Assembly: GCA_052386635.1 (NCBI GenBank)
Contig: JBQTJY010000108.1
Coordinates: 1 to 9,809, forward strand
Origin: VHBM01 sp052386635
GTDB taxonomy: Archaea > Thermoproteota > Nitrososphaeria > Nitrososphaerales > Nitrosopumilaceae
Direction of reading: 5' to 3'
Length of the DNA stretch: 9,809 nucleotides
The notes under the pieces are model-generated. The model ran no database searches, was not told the DNA's origin, and worked only from the letters and a program-made list of their open reading frames with translations. Made by a program: the position numbers and the translations under genes. Shown piece by piece: positions 5,777-9,809 of this stretch (position 1 is its first letter; every line of letters begins with the position of its first letter).

Positions 5777-7189
5777 TTAATCCTTTGATTTTGGTTTTCT
5801 AAACTTGGGTATTTTCCAGCCACGCCTGGGTTTTTCCACTTTAGTTGCAGGCTTAGGTTCCTCACTCTTTGATTTTCCAAATTTTGGCATTTTAAAACCA
5901 ACTTTTGCCTTTTTTGGCTGGGGTTGAACCTCTTTAACTTTGGGTGGTGCAGTTTCAATTTTGGGCTGTGTTCCTCCAATTTTATTCTGTGGCCTAATTG
6001 TGACAATGTGTTCTAGGTAATCCTGCCTTTTTCCCGTTACACCGTCTATTACCTCGATTCTATAGTAGTCCTTTCTATCATAGGTAATCCCATAAAATGG
6101 ATAGTATACAAGTACAGAAGCAGGAACATGACATCTGGCCCAATATTTCCCAAGATGTAGTGGCAGTGAGGCAGCTGTTATGCTGGGTTTTATTCTTCGC
6201 TCACTTGTTGTTTCTTGTGAAATTCCATGTTCATCCATGACACATTTTAGTCCTGATGGATTTGGAAGCTGAAGTTCTTTTGATACTTGATACTTTCCTG
6301 CTCTACCATTTCTTTTAAGATATCCTTTTTCTGTGAGCTTTTCTAAGACTTGGACTAATTTTCCAACGGCTATACCTAATCCAGATATTTCATTTACTGA
6401 GAAACTTTGAATTGGATTAACATAATATAACAAAGAGATCTCTGCAGTTGACAGATCATTTAGAAATGAATACTTGTAGGAAATTCCGTCTTTTGTAACA
6501 TCAACTATTGCGCCTGTCCTTCCATCCACTGTAGCGCGACATCTTATGGTTTTTGTTATAGAATCATTTTTTGATTTTGTCTTTTCAATTTCTTCAAGTG
6601 TGATTTCCATCTCAATATCATAGTAAGGATAAAGAAATTTTTCCCAAGCTAGTGGCGCTTCAAGTATCTTTTCTTTTTTAAACAAGCTCCCTTTTGATCT
6701 TTCAGTGACAGACTGTCTTGCATATCTAATAATATCATCTTCAGAAAGATTTGATTCTACTATCATTGCCTCTGATGTAGCTGACGTTGATGGGGCTTCT
6801 TGCTCTTCTTGCGGTTCTAGACTTTTATCAACCAGAATCTGTCCTGATTGTTGCACCATTGCAATTTTTCCTTTTTTTAGCTGGTTTACCTGATCTTCTA
6901 GTCTTTCAATTTCTTCATATGCAAACTTGAGCTCAGTTTTCAGCTCTTGATTTACCTGAGCTGTTCTGAAAGTCTCCCTTAGAATGCTTGGCTCTTCTCT
7001 CTCAACCAGCGGATATGCCTTTAGTAGGTTATCTAGATATTTTTGATCAGTAGTGTAAAGTGTTTTGTTTTGCTTTAGTTTTTCTAAAATGTACGCAAGC
7101 CTTCCAATGTCGCCTTTTCCATGCGATATCAAACTTTCTACATGCTTGACCACTTTGTATGACAATCGGTTTTCACTCCTAATCACCAA
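5777..7189 (-). CDS. Coiled-coil/winged-helix protein with duplicated beta unit and basic tail, function unknown
   Basis: 470 residues from TTG 7189; GTG 7186 and TTG 7165 are alternatives, the last behind AGGAG at 7176-7180. No signal peptide. Order of parts: residues 22-56 carry GKGDIGRLAYILEKLKQNK then LYTTDQKYL, a short motif repeated in many Nitrososphaeria proteins. About 72-108 is a coiled coil rich in Glu/Leu/Lys, and 120-150 is an acidic Ser/Pro linker. About 172-235 is a beta unit with YPYY (187-190) and VDGRTG (221-226). About 246-305 is a winged-helix-like segment (SVNEISGLGIAVGKLVQVL, LTEKGYLKR). About 340-400 is a second beta unit with YYPFY (362-366) and IDGVTG (381-386). About 415-470 is a Pro/Lys-rich tail with two FxMPKF/WxIPKF-type repeats. 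This suggests a DNA- or membrane-associated scaffold or regulator, but I do not recognise the family. Monocistronic. Confidence 0.85.
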   Translation of the reverse strand: MVIRSENRLSYKVVKHVESLISHGKGDIGRLAYILEKLKQNKTLYTTDQKYLDNLLKAYPLVEREEPSILRETFRTAQVNQELKTELKFAYEEIERLEDQVNQLKKGKIAMVQQSGQILVDKSLEPQEEQEAPSTSATSEAMIVESNLSEDDIIRYARQSVTERSKGSLFKKEKILEAPLAWEKFLYPYYDIEMEITLEEIEKTKSKNDSITKTIRCRATVDGRTGAIVDVTKDGISYKYSFLNDLSTAEISLLYYVNPIQSFSVNEISGLGIAVGKLVQVLEKLTEKGYLKRNGRAGKYQVSKELQLPNPSGLKCVMDEHGISQETTSERRIKPSITAASLPLHLGKYWARCHVPASVLVYYPFYGITYDRKDYYRIEVIDGVTGKRQDYLEHIVTIRPQNKIGGTQPKIETAPPKVKEVQPQPKKAKVGFKMPKFGKSKSEEPKPATKVEKPRRGWKIPKFRKPKSKD

Positions 7190-7369
7190 TTATTCTAATA
7201 ATGGCCAAGCGGTAATTTCGGTTGACATTTTGATCAACTATTATACTATATACTGTTTGATTCGTTCCTAAAAAAATCTTTGATCCTAACTAAGAAAAGC
7301 TAACGAATTGTAATTTTTATTATACTACAAATGATTTAATTTGTTAGTATTTTTACGGAAATTATAAAA
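7190..7369. other. 180-nt divergent promoter region
   Basis: AT-rich spacer between the minus-strand coiled-coil gene and the plus-strand repeat protein. On the minus strand a strong TATA-like TATATAGTATAAT lies at about 7240-7252. Next comes ATG at 7226-7228, which opens a 12-codon frame ending in TAA directly against the TTG at 7189. On the plus strand TTTTTATTATAC at 7314-7325 is a candidate TATA giving a leader of about 24 nt; a second weaker AT-rich box lies near 7345-7354. No RNA gene was recognised. Confidence 0.5.
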
Positions 7370-8350
7370 TTGAAACTAATTCCAGTAATTACTGTACTAG
7401 TATGTGTTGGATTTGTAGCCCAATCTGTTTTTGGTGCAACGGTTACATTTAGCACAGACAAGTCTACCTATTCATCTGGTGAGTCCATAAAACTAACAGG
7501 CACAATAACTCCAGCAGGTGATGGCCAATTTGTCATAGTGCAGATAATTAATCCATCTGATTCTGATCTTGTTGCCGCAGATCAATTTTTACCAAACAGC
7601 GATGGTACCTTTTCAAAAACATATCTCGCAGATGGTCCAAAATGGGGTCAAGAAGGAACATACACTCTGAGAATTTTTTACGGTGAATGGTCTGAAACAA
7701 CATTTCAGTTCAAAAAAACATCTGAAAGTGTAACTAAACCAACAACTCCAACAAAAACTGAGAAAAAAGAACTCATTCCATTTTATAATGAAAAAACCAT
7801 GATCACAGGATTTCCAGATCTAAACAAATCTCCTAACTATTACCTTGAAAGATATAACAATGAACCAGCATACAAGGCTTGGTTTGATAAAACATTTCCA
7901 GGGTTATCAATTAAAGATATAGTCGGTTATCCAACTACACATGTTCAAGATTTTCCTGATCCAGAGAGTGCTCCACAATATTACATTACAAGATACAAGA
8001 CAGACTCAGAATTCAAAAAATGGTTTGACTCACAGTTTTCAGGTAAAACAATCTATGAAGTATTACAGGTTCCACAGCCAGCTCAAGTTCCATCATGGAT
8101 AAAAGAAAACGCGTCTTGGTGGTCAACTGAGAAGATCGATGATAAGACGTTTATCCAAGGCATTGAGTTTATGATAAAGCAAAAAATCATCATAATTCGT
8201 AATTTACCAATTTCTGAGGCATCAAACGAGGAAAATATCCCAGAATGGGTGCGTAAAAATGCAGCGTGGTGGTCAGATGGCAAAATAACAGAAGATGACT
8301 TTGTAAATGCTATTGAATATCTAATTCAACATGGTGTAATTAGAGTTTAG
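7370..8350 (+). CDS. Secreted repeat protein: Ig/MG2-like domain plus WFD-type and WW-type repeats
   Basis: 326 residues from TTG at 7370. Signal peptide 1-22 (VFGA cleavage). Residues 24-115 form an Ig/macroglobulin-like domain (FSTDKSTYSSGESIKLTG, ending YTLRIFYGEW). A Thr/Lys-rich linker (117-135) follows. Repeat type A occurs twice (about 148-187 and 195-232): FPD...YY..RY...........WFD, ending in I-Y/K-x-hydrophobic. Repeat type B occurs twice (about 240-275 and 290-325): PxWxxxNAxWWSxxKIxxxxFxxxIEFxIxxxII. Type B is the familiar tryptophan-rich repeat of secreted proteins in ammonia-oxidizing archaea, often found near membrane-exported or cupredoxin-type proteins; its ligand is unknown. 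No C-terminal anchor. It likely acts at the cell surface, perhaps in binding or assembly (inference). Monocistronic. Confidence 0.86.
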   Translation: MKLIPVITVLVCVGFVAQSVFGATVTFSTDKSTYSSGESIKLTGTITPAGDGQFVIVQIINPSDSDLVAADQFLPNSDGTFSKTYLADGPKWGQEGTYTLRIFYGEWSETTFQFKKTSESVTKPTTPTKTEKKELIPFYNEKTMITGFPDLNKSPNYYLERYNNEPAYKAWFDKTFPGLSIKDIVGYPTTHVQDFPDPESAPQYYITRYKTDSEFKKWFDSQFSGKTIYEVLQVPQPAQVPSWIKENASWWSTEKIDDKTFIQGIEFMIKQKIIIIRNLPISEASNEENIPEWVRKNAAWWSDGKITEDDFVNAIEYLIQHGVIRV

Positions 8351-8357
8351 TGTCAAG

Positions 8358-8369
8358 AACCAGCTGGTT
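8358..8369. repeat. 12-bp perfect palindrome between two genes
   Basis: AACCAGCTGGTT reads identically on both strands, 8 nt after the repeat-protein stop and about 90 nt before the hydrolase gene. It is followed by TTTAATTAATAATT. It is too compact for a good hairpin terminator and could be a protein-binding dyad or chance. Confidence 0.35.
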
Positions 8370-8453
8370 TTAATTAATAATTGTAGGCAAGAAGATGTTA
8401 TTTTAAGCAAGAAAAAATTTATCTATGCGACAAATGCACCGACGAACAAATAG

Positions 8454-9236
8454 ATGCAAGAAAAGTTTGTTAGCGTTGACGGAAACAAAATCCGATATTT
8501 AGAATCTGGCACTTCTAAAGAATCACTTGTTTTAATACATGGTCTTGGAGCCTCAGCAGAAAGATGGGAATATGTCATACCTATGTTTGAGAAACATTAT
8601 CGCGTGATAGTTCCAGATCTGATCGGCTTTGGTTATAGTGACAAGCCAATGGTTGATTATACTATGGAATTTTTTGCAGAATTTTTAAAAGACTTTTTGT
8701 ATACACTTGGCTTAAAAACAACAAATCTTATCGGGTCCTCATTTGGAGGTCAAATCGCAGCAGAGGTTGCATCAAATGAAAAAAATACGATCAAAAAACT
8801 CGTCCTTATATCACCTTCAGGTGTTATGAAAAACACAACTCCTGCATTAGAGGCATATGTTATGGCAGCACTTTACCCAAATCCAGAGGCTGCAAAAAGT
8901 GCATTTGAAATGATGACAGGAGGCAAAAAAGTTGATCAAAAAATCATAGATGAATTTGTAAAAAGAATGCAGTTGCCTAATGCAAAGATGTCTTTTATGT
9001 CTACACTTCTTGGATTAAAAAATGCAGAACTCATTACAAATAAGCTTCCAAAAATAACTTCGCCAACTCTAGTTGTCTGGGGTGAAAATGATCCAGTAAT
9101 ACCAATTAACTATGCACAAAGCTTTGTTTCATCAATTCGTGACTGCAGATTTTACAAGATACCAAATTCTGCACATACCCCATATGTTGATGCACCAGCA
9201 GAATTTTTCAGAGTTGTGCATGAGTTTCTTAAATAG
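8454..9236 (+). CDS. Alpha/beta hydrolase with complete catalytic triad, next to PHA locus
   Basis: 260 residues. Alpha/beta-hydrolase fold: oxyanion-hole segment HGLGAS (29-34), strand VIVPDLIGFGYSDKP, nucleophile elbow G-S-S96-F-G at 94-98, acid Asp213 in GENDPVIP, and His241 in SAHTPYVDAP. A cap region of about 65 residues lies between the elbow and the acid. The length and the DLIGFGYSDKP signature are those of the broad esterase/lipase/C-C hydrolase superfamily; substrate cannot be read from sequence. Its place immediately before the granule-associated gene at 9281 makes a role in PHA turnover (depolymerase-like or 3-hydroxyacyl thioesterase-like) plausible, but this is inference and a housekeeping ester hydrolase is equally possible. 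TTTATC at about 8418-8423 could be the TATA box, giving an 8-nt leader. ATG 8454 gives the family-typical short N-terminal strand. Confidence 0.9.
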   Translation: MQEKFVSVDGNKIRYLESGTSKESLVLIHGLGASAERWEYVIPMFEKHYRVIVPDLIGFGYSDKPMVDYTMEFFAEFLKDFLYTLGLKTTNLIGSSFGGQIAAEVASNEKNTIKKLVLISPSGVMKNTTPALEAYVMAALYPNPEAAKSAFEMMTGGKKVDQKIIDEFVKRMQLPNAKMSFMSTLLGLKNAELITNKLPKITSPTLVVWGENDPVIPINYAQSFVSSIRDCRFYKIPNSAHTPYVDAPAEFFRVVHEFLK

Positions 9237-9249
9237 TAAGATCGCTGTC

Positions 9250-9258
9250 TTTATATAC
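9250..9258 (+). promoter_or_regulatory. TATA box for the phasin-AbrB gene
   Basis: TTTATATAC is centred 27 nt before ATG 9281 with no room for a leader. The phasin-AbrB gene therefore has its own promoter and is probably leaderless, independent of the hydrolase 44 nt upstream. Confidence 0.65.
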
Positions 9259-9280
9259 CAGTTAAATCCTACCGTTACCT

Positions 9281-9709
9281 ATGACTGGTAATACATACCA
9301 ATACGATCCCTCTGAGATGTTTAGAGAATGGATACAAAAAGGTGGCAAGGCACAAGCAGAATTCATGAAGGCCTTTGGCTCAATGATGACAAATCAGCCA
9401 AACCAAAACTTTGATCCACTTGAGGCACTAAAGGAAATGAGCAAAAAAACAACCGAGACTCAATCCAGCCTGCTTGAAGGCTTCAAATCTATGCAGGAAA
9501 AAGGAATGGAAAATCTTCTTAATCTAGGACAGGTCATGCCAAAATTCCTTTCATGGGGCGCATTCAAAACAACCGTTGGAAGCAACGGCAGAATTTCAAT
9601 TCCAGAAGCCGAACGTGATGCCCTTGGAATAAAGGAAGGGGCTCTAGTCCAAGTCATAATTCTTCCACTTGAGAAGAAATTGAAAACCAAAAAGGAGGTG
9701 GAAAAATGA
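9281..9709 (+). CDS. Phasin-like helical protein fused to AbrB/SpoVT domain (PHA granule protein/regulator)
   Basis: 142 residues. The N-terminal two thirds (about 8-92) are amphipathic helices rich in Phe, Met, Gln and Lys (MFREWIQKGGKAQAEFMKAF, EALKEMSKKTTE, SLLEGFKSMQEKGMENLL). This is the composition expected of phasins and PhaE-like granule proteins. The C-terminal part (about 94-130) is an AbrB/SpoVT-type swapped-hairpin sequence: FKTTVGSNGRISIPEAERDALGI, then VQVIILPLE. In haloarchaea such as Haloferax mediterranei, PHA loci carry PhaR (AbrB-like regulator) and PhaP (phasin) as separate genes upstream of phaEC; that is established knowledge. Here both parts appear in one chain, which would bind granules and possibly DNA (inference). 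It overlaps the next gene by the ATGA at 9706-9709, so the two are co-translated. Confidence 0.85.
   Translation: MTGNTYQYDPSEMFREWIQKGGKAQAEFMKAFGSMMTNQPNQNFDPLEALKEMSKKTTETQSSLLEGFKSMQEKGMENLLNLGQVMPKFLSWGAFKTTVGSNGRISIPEAERDALGIKEGALVQVIILPLEKKLKTKKEVEK
9694..9700 (+). promoter_or_regulatory. Strong Shine-Dalgarno for the downstream PHA-locus gene
   Basis: GGAGGTG lies within the end of the upstream coding region, 5 nt before ATG 9706. It contrasts with the leaderless first gene: internal operon genes here use Shine-Dalgarno initiation. Confidence 0.75.
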
Positions 9710-9809
9710 GTAAAGAACAGCAACCAAGAGAACACCCAAGAGATATTTTCTCCCTATACAAGCAAAACGTCGACAAATACTTTGAGAACGTTGAACAATC
9801 AGTACCACG
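9706..9809 (+). CDS. N-terminal fragment of PHA-locus gene (phasin or synthase subunit), runs off window
   Basis: 34 complete codons are visible, starting MSKEQQPREHPRDIFSLYK and continuing with QNVDKYFENVEQSVP. The polar N-terminus followed by a helical Lys/Phe/Tyr segment fits a phasin or a PhaE-type synthase subunit that would be expected in this position, but 34 residues cannot decide. The ATG overlaps the stop of the phasin-AbrB gene (ATGA) and follows a strong Shine-Dalgarno, so the gene call itself is firm. The 3' end lies beyond the window. Confidence 0.7.
   Translation, partial: MSKEQQPREHPRDIFSLYKQNVDKYFENVEQSVP

Noticed and set aside
5773..6006. Minus-strand frame rich in Lys, Leu and Gln
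   Set aside because: It overlaps the basic tail of the 470-aa gene in another frame; the repeated KL/NP composition only mirrors the Pro/Lys repeats of the real frame.
6705..7271. Plus-strand frames opposite the 470-aa gene (6705-6893 and 7065-7271)
   Set aside because: They are antisense to a long coherent coding frame with coiled-coil and motif content; the cysteine-rich look of the first is a translation of antisense codons.
9460..9735. Minus-strand frame of 91 codons
   Set aside because: It is antisense to the phasin-AbrB gene and to the start of the next gene, both supported by motifs, TATA box and Shine-Dalgarno.
1..9809. CRISPR arrays, transposases, tRNA/rRNA genes, toxin-antitoxin or defence systems
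   Set aside because: No repeat-spacer pattern, no tRNA-like cloverleaf sequence, no transposase or integrase motifs and no terminal inverted repeats were seen. The AbrB-like domain at 9281-9709 is fused to a phasin-like part and paired with a PHA-type gene, not with a toxin.

Overview
The window looks like part of the chromosome of an ammonia-oxidizing-type archaeon (Nitrososphaeria/Thaumarchaeota, Nitrosopumilales-like). The evidence is AT-rich sequence, short intergenic gaps with archaeal TATA boxes about 26 nt upstream of start codons (leaderless mRNAs), frequent TTG starts, and protein families typical of this lineage. These families are a stand-alone Lrp/AsnC ligand-binding (RAM) domain protein, a DUF6659-type protein, secreted proteins with WxxxNAxWW repeats, S-layer-like beta-sandwich proteins, and an archaeal polyhydroxyalkanoate (PHA) locus. 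The genus assignment is an inference; no rRNA or other phylogenetic marker is present.

Layout, left end. Positions 1-537 hold the 3' part of a membrane protein with an extracytoplasmic domain between two membrane segments. A convergent minus-strand operon (1347 to 571) encodes two HTH-less RAM-domain proteins. The first appears to start at a CTG codon and is easily missed; the second is a fused tandem pair. Divergent to it is tag (1532-2083), 3-methyladenine DNA glycosylase I, with an intact zinc snap. A minus-strand 57-aa DUF1059-type gene follows (2091-2264).

Middle. 2376-3362 is a secreted multi-domain protein whose C-terminus resembles emfourin, an inhibitor family of M4 proteases. 3411-3767 is DUF6659-like, and the convergent gene 3772-4089 is DUF3892-like. 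4213-5394 is a secreted S-layer-like beta-sandwich protein. A 199-nt gap then holds a suspicious interrupted frame, and 5594-5767 encodes a 57-aa membrane-anchored zinc ribbon. The large minus-strand gene 5777-7189 encodes an unrecognised cytoplasmic protein. It has a short lineage-typical N-terminal motif, a coiled coil, a duplicated beta unit flanking a winged-helix-like region, and a Lys/Pro-rich basic tail.

Right end. 7370-8350 is a secreted protein built from an Ig/macroglobulin-like domain plus two pairs of tandem repeats. 8454-9236 is an alpha/beta hydrolase with a complete catalytic triad. 9281-9709 fuses a phasin-like amphipathic helical region to a C-terminal AbrB/SpoVT domain. It is translationally coupled (ATGA overlap with a strong Shine-Dalgarno) to a gene that runs off the window, probably a phasin or PHA synthase subunit. 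Together these look like the start of a PHA granule locus, with the hydrolase as a possible partner.

No CRISPR array, transposase, tRNA, rRNA, integrase or other mobile element was seen. The region reads as ordinary core or flexible chromosome. The most interesting parts are the phasin-AbrB fusion, the emfourin-like secreted protein, the CTG-start RAM gene, and the small genes.
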